From: Paractinoplanes pyxinae
GTDB taxonomy: Bacteria > Actinomycetota > Actinomycetes > Mycobacteriales > Micromonosporaceae
NCBI RefSeq assembly: GCF_026626335.1
Contig: NZ_JAPNTZ010000007.1
Span: 434,001 to 498,000 of the forward strand
DNA length: 64,000 bases
Direction of reading: 5' to 3'
The notes beneath the pieces were generated by a model. The model ran no database searches. It worked only from the letters and a program-made list of their open reading frames with translations, and had not been told where the DNA came from. Both the position numbers and the translations under genes were made by a program. Numbering within the stretch: the first letter of the stretch is position 1; every line of letters begins with the position of its first letter. Below, piece after piece: positions 1-7,270 of this stretch.

Positions 1-1
1 G

Positions 2-142
2 GTGGTCGAGGAACGCCGCATGGCGTTCGGCGCGCGCCCCCGGACCGACGGTGAGGTGGCAGTCGACCCGGAGGCCACCATGGAGATCGAGCCCATGAAG
101 GTGCGCGCGATCGGCCGGGTGGCGGTGCGCCCCGCCCTCTGA
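2..142 (+). CDS. C-terminal end of an unidentified protein
   Basis: The first bases hold an open frame without a start that ends at TGA 140-142 and gives about 46 C-terminal residues ending VAVRPAL. The tail is rich in Glu, Val and Arg and shows no recognisable motif. Its stop is 2 bases from the stop of the convergent dapE. The high third-position GC fits real coding sequence. Too little is present to name a family; the body of the gene lies outside the window. Confidence 0.5.
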   Translation: MVEERRMAFGARPRTDGEVAVDPEATMEIEPMKVRAIGRVAVRPAL

Positions 143-144
143 GG

Positions 145-1215
145 CTACGAGGCCAGCCAGCGGTGCAACGTCGCCGCGCCGTCCCGGATCTTGCCGATCT
201 CGACGTGCTCGTCGGGCGCGTGCGCCAGCAGCGGGTCGCCGGGGCCGTAGTTGAGGGCCGGGATGCCCAGCGCCGCGAACCGGGCCACGTCGGTCCAGCC
301 CAGCTTGGCGGCCGGTTCGGCCCCGACGGCGGTCAGGAACTCGCGGGCCGGCGCGGCCGACAACCCGGGCAGTGCGCCCGGCGCCGAGTCGGTCAGTTCG
401 ACCTCGTACCCCTCGAAGACCTCGTGCACGTGTTCGAGCGCCTGCTTCTCCGTACGGTCGGGAGCGAAGCGCATGTTGACTTCGATCACACACTCGTCGG
501 GCACGACGTTCCCGGCCACGCCACCATGGATCTTGACCGCGTTCAGGCCCTCACGGTACGTGCAGCCGTCGATCGTGACCGTCCGCGCCCGGTAGTCCGA
601 CAGCCGCCGCAGCACGTCACCCGCCGCGTGGATCGCGTTGACCCCGCGCCAGGCCCGGGCCGTGTGGGCCCGCCGGCCGGTGGTGCGCACCAGGGCGCGC
701 AGGGTTCCCTGGCAGCCGGCCTCGACCACGCCGTACGTCGGTTCGAGCAGCACCGCGAAGTCGGCCAGCAGCCACTCGGGGTGGGCCTCGGCGACCAGGT
801 TGAGCCCGTTGTACTTCGAGTCGATCTCTTCGGCCTCGTAGAACAGGAACGTGAGGTCGTAGCGCGGGTCGGGCAGCGTGGCCGCCAGGTGCAGGGCCAG
901 CGCGACGCCGCTCTTCATGTCGGACGTGCCGCAGCCGTAGATCAGGTCGTCCACGACGGTCGACGGGAAGTTGTCGTTGATGGGCACGGTGTCCAGATGG
1001 CCGGCGAGGACGACGCGTTGTTCGCGCCCCAGATCCGTACGGGCCATGACGGTGTTGCCGAGCCGGTCCACGCTGAGATGGGACGCCTGGCGGAGCACTT
1101 CCTCCACGTTGCCGGCGATTGCCTGCTCTTGGCGGGAGACGGACTCGATGTCGACCAGGGTGCGGGTGAGCTCCACCGGGTCGACCAACACGTCCGGGGT
1201 AAGCGGGTTGGCCAT
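145..1215 (-). CDS. dapE: succinyl-diaminopimelate desuccinylase
   Basis: M20-family metallopeptidase of about 356 residues. It hydrolyses N-succinyl-LL-2,6-diaminopimelate to succinate and LL-diaminopimelate in the succinylase route to lysine and meso-DAP. Metal-binding and catalytic signatures are visible in order: GHLDTVPIND near residue 75, CGTSDMKSG, the Glu pair in FYEAEEID, and a C-terminal His in LLAHAPDEHVE. Length matches actinobacterial DapE. I chose ATG 1215; a GTG three codons upstream (1224) is also possible and neither has a clear ribosome site. It diverges from dapD across about 64 bases, so the two pathway genes probably share a control region. Confidence 0.93.
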   Translation of the reverse strand: MANPLTPDVLVDPVELTRTLVDIESVSRQEQAIAGNVEEVLRQASHLSVDRLGNTVMARTDLGREQRVVLAGHLDTVPINDNFPSTVVDDLIYGCGTSDMKSGVALALHLAATLPDPRYDLTFLFYEAEEIDSKYNGLNLVAEAHPEWLLADFAVLLEPTYGVVEAGCQGTLRALVRTTGRRAHTARAWRGVNAIHAAGDVLRRLSDYRARTVTIDGCTYREGLNAVKIHGGVAGNVVPDECVIEVNMRFAPDRTEKQALEHVHEVFEGYEVELTDSAPGALPGLSAAPAREFLTAVGAEPAAKLGWTDVARFAALGIPALNYGPGDPLLAHAPDEHVEIGKIRDGAATLHRWLAS

Positions 1216-1279
1216 AGGCCGCACGATACCGGCCGATGGTGAATCACGATCAGGCTCAGGGTTTTAGTAGGGTTCGGCC

Positions 1280-2221
1280 GTGGATATCTCGACCTCCCCT
1301 GCCTGGGGCATCGGCCTCGCCACCGTCACCGCCGAGGGGCAGGTGCTCGACACCTGGTACCCCGAGGGCTTCCTCGGGCTGGGCGAGGCGCCCGCCGAGG
1401 CGCCGGTGCTGCCGGCCGGGCTGACCGGGCCCAAGGCGCTGCCCGGCCTGTCGACGGTCGAGGTGCGCGTCACGATCGCTTCGCTGGCCGACCCGATCAA
1501 GGACGCGTCGGACGCCTACCTGCGGCTGCACCTGCTCTCGCACCGCTTCGTGGTGCCGAACTCGCTCAACCTGGACGGCATCTTCGGCGCGCTGGCCAAC
1601 GTGGCCTGGACGTCGGCCGGCCCGTGCCCGGTCGACCGGGTCGATGAGCTGCGCTTTCTCGAGCGCGCGGCCGGCCGGCACCTGGCCGTCTTCGGCGTCG
1701 ACAAGTTCCCCCGCATGACCGACTACGTGGTGCCGTCGGGCGTCCGGATCGCCGACGCCGACCGGGTGCGGCTGGGCGCCCACCTGGCCTCGGGCACGAC
1801 GGTCATGCACGAGGGCTTCGCCAACTTCAACGCGGGCACGCTGGGCACATCGATGGTCGAGGGGCGCATCGTGCAGGGCGTCGTGGTGGGCGACAGCTCC
1901 GACATCGGGGCCGGGTCGTCCATCATGGGCACGCTGTCCGGCGGCGGGAAAGACAAGGTGCGCATCGGCGAGCGCAGCCTGCTCGGCGCGAACGCGGGCA
2001 TCGGCATCTCGCTCGGCGACGACTGCGTGGTCGAGGCGGGCTGCTACATCACGGCCGGGTCGAAGATCACACTTCCCGACGGCCGGGTGGTCAAGGCGCG
2101 CGAGCTGTCCGGGGTCAACGGGCTGCTGTTCTGGCGCAACTCGGTGACCGGGGCGCTCGAGGCCAAGCCGCGCACGGGCTCGGGGATCGAGCTGAACGCG
2201 GCGCTGCACGCTAACTCCTGA
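1280..2221 (+). CDS. dapD: 2,3,4,5-tetrahydropyridine-2,6-dicarboxylate N-succinyltransferase
   Basis: Tetrahydrodipicolinate N-succinyltransferase, 313 residues, starting at GTG 1280. It transfers succinate from succinyl-CoA to the cyclic lysine precursor, upstream of DapC and DapE. The C-terminal half has the hexapeptide pattern of a left-handed beta helix (HLASGTTVMHEGFANFN, GDSSDIGAGSSIMGTLSGGG, IGERSLLGANAGIGI). The long N-terminal domain is typical of the actinobacterial DapD form (about 317 residues in Mycobacterium tuberculosis). It diverges from dapE, and its last 11 bases overlap the convergent lysG. The family acts as a cytoplasmic trimer. Confidence 0.95.
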   Translation: MDISTSPAWGIGLATVTAEGQVLDTWYPEGFLGLGEAPAEAPVLPAGLTGPKALPGLSTVEVRVTIASLADPIKDASDAYLRLHLLSHRFVVPNSLNLDGIFGALANVAWTSAGPCPVDRVDELRFLERAAGRHLAVFGVDKFPRMTDYVVPSGVRIADADRVRLGAHLASGTTVMHEGFANFNAGTLGTSMVEGRIVQGVVVGDSSDIGAGSSIMGTLSGGGKDKVRIGERSLLGANAGIGISLGDDCVVEAGCYITAGSKITLPDGRVVKARELSGVNGLLFWRNSVTGALEAKPRTGSGIELNAALHANS

Positions 2222-3011
2222 GATAGGGGGCGGCCGCCGCTTTGACGGCGGCCGTCAACTCCTCCAGCACTTCCGAGCCGATCCGCCAGTACTGCCAATA
2301 CAGGGGTACGTCGAGGTGCCGGCCCGGATTCAAGTCCTGGTAGAGCCCGGCTGCGATGTCGTCGCGCGCGATCCAGTCGGGGACCAGGCCCCAGCCCAGC
2401 CCGATGCGGACGGCCTCGATGAACGCCGAGGCCGAGGGGACAAAGTGCTCGCTCGTGTCTGATTTGTCGGGCATGAGCCGGTGCTGCAGGTGGTCCTTGC
2501 GGTTGTAGCGGACCATCGCCTGGTCCTCGGGGCGGCCGACGGCCAGGTAGCGCATCGCGCCCAGCCGCTCGATCCGGCAGCCCTGCACCGGCGCGTCGTC
2601 GGCCGTCACCGCGGCCATGGCCGTGCCCGACCGCAGCAGGTCGGCCGTGAAGTACTCGTCGTCGGTGTGCAGTTCATACTGCGGGCCGGGCACCGCGAGC
2701 AGCGCCGGCAGGAACCAGGTGTGCAGCGAGTCGGCGTTCACCACGATCGAGACGCGCGTGCCGCCGCGAGCCTGCCCGATCGCCTCGCGCTCGAGCAGCG
2801 CCACCTGGCCCGCGAAGCGCACGAGGGCTTCACCGGCCGGGGTGGCCACGCATGGTTTCGTACGCCGGACCAGAACTTGACCCACCGAACGCTCGAGCGC
2901 CTTGATGCGCTGGCTGACGGCCGACGGCGTGACGTGCAACTCGCGGGCCGCGGCATCGAAGCTGCCCGACTCGATGACGGCCTGGAAGGTCGCCAGCTGC
3001 GCGAAGTCCAC
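2211..3011 (-). CDS. lysG: LysG/ArgP-type LysR regulator of lysine export
   Basis: LysR-family regulator of 266 residues. The N-terminal winged helix-turn-helix is clear (LATFQAVIESGSFDAAAREL, then HVTPSAVSQRIKALER), followed by an effector-binding domain with the ArgP-like segment VSIVVNADSLHTWFLPAL. It stands divergent to lysE with a 71-base gap, the classical lysG-lysE arrangement. There LysG senses cytosolic lysine or arginine and activates lysE. The intergenic DNA is unusually AT-rich for this genome (around 3015-3050), consistent with a LysR operator. Its 3' end overlaps dapD by 11 bases, so lysine synthesis and export genes are neighbours. Confidence 0.92.
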   Translation of the reverse strand: MDFAQLATFQAVIESGSFDAAARELHVTPSAVSQRIKALERSVGQVLVRRTKPCVATPAGEALVRFAGQVALLEREAIGQARGGTRVSIVVNADSLHTWFLPALLAVPGPQYELHTDDEYFTADLLRSGTAMAAVTADDAPVQGCRIERLGAMRYLAVGRPEDQAMVRYNRKDHLQHRLMPDKSDTSEHFVPSASAFIEAVRIGLGWGLVPDWIARDDIAAGLYQDLNPGRHLDVPLYWQYWRIGSEVLEELTAAVKAAAAPYLRS

Positions 3012-3082
3012 GTAAGCGATGCTAATGCAACGTCAAAATCTTTAGTTTGAGTACGGAGTGACGCCCGCTTAGCGTCGAACCC

Positions 3083-3679
3083 GTGCTCACCTCCGTCGTC
3101 GCCGGCTTCTTCGCCTCGGCCGTCCTGATCATCGCCATCGGCGCGCAGAACGCCTTCGTGCTCCGCCAGGGCCTGCGCCGCGAACACGTGCTCGCGGTCG
3201 TGCTGGTCTGCGCCCTCTCTGACTTGTTCCTGATCCTCGCGGGCATCGGCGGCCTCGGCGCGGTGGTCACGGCCCAGCCCTCCGCGGTCACCGTGATCAA
3301 GTGGGTCGGTGCGGCGTTCCTTATTACGTACGCGGTCATGGCCGCCCGCCGAGCCCTGCGCCCGTCGAGCCTGCAGGCCGCCGACCGAGCCCCCGCCACC
3401 CTCGGCGCGACGGTGCTCACCTGCCTGGCCCTGACCTACCTCAACCCGCACGTCTACCTCGACACCGTGCTGCTGCTGGGGTCGGTCGCACAGCAGCACC
3501 CGCACCGCTGGCTGTTCGGGTTGGGCGCGGCGGCCGCCAGCCTCGTGTGGTTCACGGCCCTGGGAGCGGGTGCCCACCGGCTGGCCCCGTTGCTGGCGCG
3601 GCCCTCAGCGTGGCGCGTCCTGGACGGCCTGATCGCCGTGGTCATGCTGGGCGTAGCCGCGATGCTGCTCCTCGGCTAG
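3083..3679 (+). CDS. lysE: L-lysine exporter LysE
   Basis: LysE/ArgO translocator, 198 residues, GTG start at 3083. The hydrophobic N-terminus is typical of LysE (VVAGFFASAVLIIAIGAQNA, with the conserved GAQNAFVLRQG) and the rest alternates about six membrane segments. A conserved TYLNPHVYLDT loop is present. It exports basic amino acids across the cytoplasmic membrane and is probably activated by the divergent LysG. Its last codons and stop match the unit of the 18-bp tandem repeat just downstream, so the repeat seems to have grown out of the gene's 3' end. Confidence 0.93.
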   Translation: MLTSVVAGFFASAVLIIAIGAQNAFVLRQGLRREHVLAVVLVCALSDLFLILAGIGGLGAVVTAQPSAVTVIKWVGAAFLITYAVMAARRALRPSSLQAADRAPATLGATVLTCLALTYLNPHVYLDTVLLLGSVAQQHPHRWLFGLGAAAASLVWFTALGAGAHRLAPLLARPSAWRVLDGLIAVVMLGVAAMLLLG

Positions 3680-3777
3680 GCGCGCGCCTTCAGCTGGGCC
3701 CACGCCTGCAGCTAGGCGCACGCCTGCAGCTAGGCGCACGCCTGCAGCTAGGCGCACGCCTTCAGCTAGGCGCACGC
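3671..3777. repeat. 18-bp tandem repeat grown from the lysE 3' end
   Basis: Five near-identical 18-base units of the form CTGCAGCTAGGCGCACGC follow the lysE stop. They vary only at TGC/TTC and at a few bases of the first unit. The lysE terminus (CTCGGCTAGGCGCGCGC, containing the TAG stop) is a diverged zero copy. The unit length is a multiple of 3 and each unit carries TAG in one frame. No gene is evident in it. Confidence 0.85.
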
Positions 3778-3778
3778 C

Positions 3779-3812
3779 TGTGGATAACCGATCGCGCCCT
3801 CCCTGTGGACAA
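3779..3812. other. pair of DnaA-box-like 9-mers
   Basis: TGTGGATAA (3779-3787) and TGTGGACAA (3804-3812) are, on the minus strand, TTATCCACA and TTGTCCACA. Both are good DnaA-box sequences, the second matching the actinobacterial consensus. They lie in the same orientation 25 bases apart between lysE and the MerR-clamp gene. No AT-rich unwinding element or dnaA/dnaN genes are nearby, so an origin is unlikely; a dispersed DnaA-binding site is possible. Confidence 0.45.
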
Positions 3813-3921
3813 CTCGGCCGGCCGCGCTTGACACGGCGTAAGTTCCACCCACAACGCCCCGAGGCGGGAGGGGGCTGGGGATGGCCCGGGGCTGTCCCAA
3901 ATTCTTGATGATCTAGCCGGC

Positions 3922-3952
3922 TTGACCCTCGACCTGGTTGAGGCGACAGGGT
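3922..3952 (+). promoter_or_regulatory. MerR-type promoter with operator dyad in a 19-bp spacer
   Basis: A -35-like TTGACC (3922-3927) and a weak -10-like CAGGGT (3947-3952) are 19 bases apart. Between them lies the dyad CCTCGACC-T-GGTTGAGG (3927-3943, 7 of 8 pairs). An over-long spacer filled by such a dyad is the hallmark of MerR-activated promoters, so the MerR-clamp gene starting at 3972 is probably autoregulated. The -10 match is poor, as expected for a promoter that needs activation. Confidence 0.6.
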
Positions 3953-3971
3953 CTGTGAGGTGCGAGGAGAC

Positions 3972-4994
3972 ATGCGCGGCATCGGTGAGGTGGCGCGGGC
4001 CAGCGGGCTCAGCGTCAGCGCGCTGCGGTTCTATGACGGCGCGGGCGTGTTGGTGCCGGCCGAGGTCGACGCGGTCACCGGGTATCGGCGGTACGCCGAC
4101 GAGCAGGTGCGGGTGGCCCGGCTGATCGCGGGGCTGCGGCGGGTCGGCATGCCGGTGGCCGAGATCGCCGAGGCGGCGCGCGAGATCGACGATCCGGCGG
4201 CCGTGCGCCGGCGGCTCGACGCGCACCGGCGGCGGCTCGAGGACGGGCTGGCCGATGCGAAGCGTGAACTCCTCCGCGTCCACGCCCTGCTCGACCTCGA
4301 GGAGAAGCTCATGACCCGAGTCAGCCTGCCCGCCGCCGCCCTGGCCGCCACGATCGACGCCGTCCGTTTCGCCGCGGGGGCCGACCCGGCGCTGCCGATG
4401 TTGCAGTGCGTGTTGCTCGACGTGACCGCCGGCGAGCTCACTCTTGTCGCGACCGACCGCTTCCGGATGGCCGTGGCTGCGGCCGCCGCCGACGTCGAGG
4501 GGCCACCGATCCGCACGGTGTTGCCGCTGGCTTTCGTCGACGAATGGCGAGCCCAGCTGGGCGACGGCACCGCCATCATCGAGGTGAGTTCTGATTTCGT
4601 ACGCGCGGAGCCGGGCCCGGTCGCGGCCAAGCCTTTGCAGATCGACTACCCGGACCATCGCCGCCTGCTCGACGGGCTGCCGGCTCCCACCACGCGGGTC
4701 ACGATCGACGCCGCCGTCCTGCGCGACCGGATCGTGGCCGCGCCGACCTTCACGCATGTGCACGAGGGAACGCCGTACGAGGTGGCGATTCTGGGTTTTG
4801 CCGAGGGCACGGTGAACCTCGTTCCGGAGGGTGAGGTCCACCTGGCCGTGAACCGGGAGTTCCTGCTGCAGGCGCTCGACGCGGGCGGCGCCGGCCAGCT
4901 CGTGCTGGAACTCGACGGCCCGATCAAGCCCTTGGCTGTCCGCGTGCCGGGCGACGACTCGCGCTTCTCCATCCTGATGCCGGTCCGCGCTTGA
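3972..4994 (+). CDS. MerR regulator fused to a DNA-polymerase-III-beta (sliding clamp)-like module
   Basis: About 340 residues. Residues 1-70 are a MerR DNA-binding domain (MRGIGEVARASGLSVSALRF, then YRRYADEQV). Residues 75-112 are a charged helix like the MerR dimerisation coiled coil. From about residue 114 the chain resembles the beta clamp: LPMLQCVLLDV, LTLVATDRFRMAV, a VNREFLLQALDA segment and the C-terminal FSILMPVRA, which copies the end of clamp domain III. At about 227 residues the clamp part can hold two of the usual three domains. ATG 3972 was preferred to GTG 3960 because it follows AGGAG and matches the MerR N-terminus. A MerR-type promoter precedes it. Effector and targets are unknown. 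Confidence 0.82.
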   Translation: MRGIGEVARASGLSVSALRFYDGAGVLVPAEVDAVTGYRRYADEQVRVARLIAGLRRVGMPVAEIAEAAREIDDPAAVRRRLDAHRRRLEDGLADAKRELLRVHALLDLEEKLMTRVSLPAAALAATIDAVRFAAGADPALPMLQCVLLDVTAGELTLVATDRFRMAVAAAAADVEGPPIRTVLPLAFVDEWRAQLGDGTAIIEVSSDFVRAEPGPVAAKPLQIDYPDHRRLLDGLPAPTTRVTIDAAVLRDRIVAAPTFTHVHEGTPYEVAILGFAEGTVNLVPEGEVHLAVNREFLLQALDAGGAGQLVLELDGPIKPLAVRVPGDDSRFSILMPVRA

Positions 4995-5020
4995 CGTGTC
5001 GGAGATTTCCGACGCATTAT
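4991..5020 (+). promoter_or_regulatory. promoter and ArsR-type palindrome upstream of the ArsR/SRPBCC pair
   Basis: TTGACG (4991-4996) and CATTAT (5015-5020) form -35 and -10 elements 18 bases apart. The spacer contains a perfect palindrome GTCGGA-GATT-TCCGAC (4998-5013). An autorepressor bound there would block RNA polymerase. The predicted transcript start is close to GTG 5028, so the mRNA may be leaderless. Confidence 0.6.
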
Positions 5021-5027
5021 GGCGGGC

Positions 5028-5342
5028 GTGGCCGACATGGATGTGTTCGGCGTGCTGGCCAATCCGGTGCGCCGGCGGTTGCTCGAGGCGTTGCGTGACG
5101 GGCCGCTGCCCGCGGGCGAGCTGGCCGGGCGGTTCGCCCTGAGCCGTCCGGCCGTCTCGGAACACCTGGCGGTGCTGCGCCAGGCCCGGCTCGTCACCGA
5201 GGAGCCCCGCGGCCGGCACCGCTACTACCGGCTGGCCGCCGAGCCGCTGGCCGAGGTGAGCGACTGGCTGCACCCGTTCGAGCGGTACTGGCGCGAGCGG
5301 TTGACCGCGCTGCGCGACCTGACCGAGGGAGAAGACCTGTGA
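5028..5342 (+). CDS. ArsR-family winged-helix repressor
   Basis: Small regulator of about 104 residues with an ArsR-type winged helix: DVFGVLANPVRRRLLEALRD, LAGRFALSRPAVSEHLAVLR and GRHRYYRLAAEPLAEV. No metal-binding ELCVCDL-type motif is visible, so it belongs with the non-metal ArsR repressors that partner AHSA1/SRPBCC genes. Possible starts are ATG 5019, GTG 5028 and ATG 5037. I favour GTG 5028 because it sits 7-8 bases after the -10 hexamer, as in leaderless actinobacterial transcripts. It overlaps the SRPBCC gene by 4 bases. It probably represses its own operon through the palindrome at 4998-5013. Confidence 0.85.
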   Translation: MADMDVFGVLANPVRRRLLEALRDGPLPAGELAGRFALSRPAVSEHLAVLRQARLVTEEPRGRHRYYRLAAEPLAEVSDWLHPFERYWRERLTALRDLTEGEDL

Positions 5343-5719
5343 GCAGCATCGAGTGCGACCAGTTCATCGCCAAGCCGCCCGCCGCCGTGTGGCGGGTGCT
5401 GACCGAGCCCGAGCTGCACGCCAAGTGGTGGGCCGCGGGCGACATCAAGCCCGTGGTCGGGCATCGCTTCACGCTCGACATGGGCTCGTGGGGCGTGCAG
5501 CAGTGCGAGGTGCTGCAGGTGGAGCTCGAGAAGCTGCTGCGTTACACGTTCGCCGAGGGTGTGCTCGACACCGTGATCACCTGGCGGCTGGAGCCCGAAG
5601 GCACCGGGACGCGGCTCTTCCTCGTACACGAAGGCTTCGCACCCGGATCGACCGCGCTCGAGGGCATGGGCCGGGGCTGGCCGGGTCTCCTCCGCCGGGT
5701 CGAGGTCGCGGCGGAATAA
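5339..5719 (+). CDS. SRPBCC (AHSA1-like) domain protein
   Basis: 126 residues, GTG start overlapping the ArsR stop (GTGA). The sequence follows the activator-of-Hsp90-homology/START-like fold: IECDQFIAKPPAAVWRVLTE at the N-terminus, LHAKWWAAGDIKPVVGHRF, a central LRYTFAEGVLDTVITWRLEP and a terminal helix with GWPGLLRRVEVAAE. Such proteins have a deep hydrophobic pocket for lipophilic ligands. ArsR plus SRPBCC two-gene operons are common in actinobacteria, and the ligand here cannot be read from the sequence. Complete and of normal length. Confidence 0.85.
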   Translation: MSSIECDQFIAKPPAAVWRVLTEPELHAKWWAAGDIKPVVGHRFTLDMGSWGVQQCEVLQVELEKLLRYTFAEGVLDTVITWRLEPEGTGTRLFLVHEGFAPGSTALEGMGRGWPGLLRRVEVAAE

Positions 5720-5804
5720 CAATTTACGGCGCCGTCACGCGATAGTGCTTGAGCCACGTCACACCGGGTGTTTGGTCGCGCGGAGCAGTGGCTACCGTCG
5801 CAGG

Positions 5805-6533
5805 GTGCGCATCGGGCAGCAGTACGAGCAAGCCGCCGGCGAGCGCGCCACCGGCTGGGAGTTCGCCTGGCTGGACGGGCGCGACGTCGGCTCCGAGCCG
5901 TCGTGGTCGTACCCCGCAATGGCCCGTACGCTGCTGCGCCGTGCCTCCTCGGCCCTCGACCTGGACACCGGCAGTGGCGAGTTGCTGGCCGAGCTGGCCC
6001 CGCTGCCGCCGCACACCGTCGCCGTCGAGAGCTGGGCTCGCAACACTCCGGTGGCCCGCGACCGGCTGGCCCCGCTGGCCGTCGAGGTGCTGACCGAACT
6101 GCCCGGCGGCGAGGACGAGTTCGACGTCGTCCTGAGCCGCCACGGCCGCCTGCCGGCCGACGACATCGTCCGCCTGCTGCGCCGCGACGGCACCGTGCTG
6201 AGCCAGCAGGTCGGCAGCGACGACCTGGCCGAGCTGAACGTGGCGCTGGGGGCGCCACCCGCTCACCGCCAGCCCTGGAACGCCGACGTCGCCGTCACGC
6301 GGCTCACCGCGGCCGGCCTCGAGGTGATCGACGTGCGCGAGGAGCGTCCGCCGGTGACCTTCCACGACGTCGGCGCCGTGGTCCGCCAGCTTCGCGATCT
6401 TCCCTGGCAGATCCGCGACTTCTCGCCGAGGCTCTACCAGGAGCCGCTGGACCGGCTCGACACCTACATCCGCCTGCACGGCGGTTTCACCGTCACCGCC
6501 CACCGTTTCCTGGTCGAAGCCGTCCGTCCGTAA
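5805..6533 (+). CDS. class I SAM-dependent methyltransferase-like protein (paralogue of the one at 49644)
   Basis: About 242 residues, GTG start at 5805. A SAM-site-like strand and loop (SSALDLDTGSGELLAELA) is followed by VAVESWARN, EFDVVLSRHGRLPADDIVRL and VLSQQVGSDDLAELNVALG, a Rossmann methyltransferase layout. The loop reads DTGSGE rather than the usual GxGxG, so catalysis is not assured. The protein shares its unusual N-terminal GWEFAWLDGR motif and the VLSQQVG segment with the gene at 49644-50378, so the two are paralogues. The substrate is unknown. A nitrilase-type hydrolase follows after 29 bases. Confidence 0.72.
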   Translation: MRIGQQYEQAAGERATGWEFAWLDGRDVGSEPSWSYPAMARTLLRRASSALDLDTGSGELLAELAPLPPHTVAVESWARNTPVARDRLAPLAVEVLTELPGGEDEFDVVLSRHGRLPADDIVRLLRRDGTVLSQQVGSDDLAELNVALGAPPAHRQPWNADVAVTRLTAAGLEVIDVREERPPVTFHDVGAVVRQLRDLPWQIRDFSPRLYQEPLDRLDTYIRLHGGFTVTAHRFLVEAVRP

Positions 6534-6562
6534 TCACACCCCCCGCAGAAAGATCGCCCCCC

Positions 6563-7270
6563 ATGCGCTCGTTGGTCATCGCCGTAGCCCAACCGCCCGT
6601 TCACTCTCTCGACGTCGCCGCCAACGTCACCCGGCACGCGGCCGCCGTTCGCGCCGCCGGGGCCCGGCTGGTGGTTTTCCCCGAGCTTTCCCTCACCGGT
6701 TACGACATGGACGCGCCCCTGCTGGCGCCGGACGACCCGCGACTGCAGCCGCTGATCCAGGCCTGCGCCGCCACCGACACGATCGCTCTGGCCGGCGCCC
6801 CCGTCGCCGGGCCGCACATCGCCACACTGCTGATCGACGGCGACGGGGCTCGGGTCGCGTACCGCAAGGTCAACCCGCACCACACCGAGTCGCGCTTCTC
6901 CCCCGGCCCCGGCCCTGAGGTGATCGATTTGGACGGCTGGCGTCTGGGCCTCGGCATCTGCCGCGACACCGGCGTCGAGGAGCACGCGGCGGCCACGGCG
7001 GCGCTGGGCATGGACGCGTACGTGGCCGGTGTGGTCGACGAGCCGGCCGACGACGTCGTGCTGGCCGAGCGAGCCCAGCGGATCAGCCGGACGTACGGCG
7101 TCTGGGTCGCGATCTCGTCGTGCGCCGGGGCGAGCGGCCCCGACTATCCGGAGACGGCGGGCCGCTCGGGCATCTGGGCGCCGGACGGTTCGGTGGCCGC
7201 CCGGGCCGGCCGGGCCGTCAACGAGATCGCGCGGGCCACCCTCTTCGCCGAGAAGCTCGCTCGCGTCTAG
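6563..7270 (+). CDS. carbon-nitrogen hydrolase (nitrilase superfamily)
   Basis: About 235 residues, ATG 6563. The catalytic Glu-Lys-Cys triad is readable: Glu41 in LVVFPELSLTGYD, Lys102 in AYRKVNPHH and Cys133 in GLGICRDTGVEE. This superfamily hydrolyses nitriles, amides or carbamoyl groups as cytoplasmic homo-oligomers. The segment after the Cys is RDTG instead of the common YD(L/M)RFPE, and the chain is shorter than biosynthetic amidases, so the substrate cannot be assigned. Its stop overlaps the stop of the convergent methyltransferase (7267-7270). Confidence 0.82.
   Translation: MRSLVIAVAQPPVHSLDVAANVTRHAAAVRAAGARLVVFPELSLTGYDMDAPLLAPDDPRLQPLIQACAATDTIALAGAPVAGPHIATLLIDGDGARVAYRKVNPHHTESRFSPGPGPEVIDLDGWRLGLGICRDTGVEEHAAATAALGMDAYVAGVVDEPADDVVLAERAQRISRTYGVWVAISSCAGASGPDYPETAGRSGIWAPDGSVAARAGRAVNEIARATLFAEKLARV

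Noticed and set aside
3779..3812. Replication origin
   Set aside because: Only two DnaA boxes, no AT-rich element, and none of dnaA, dnaN, recF or rpmH nearby.
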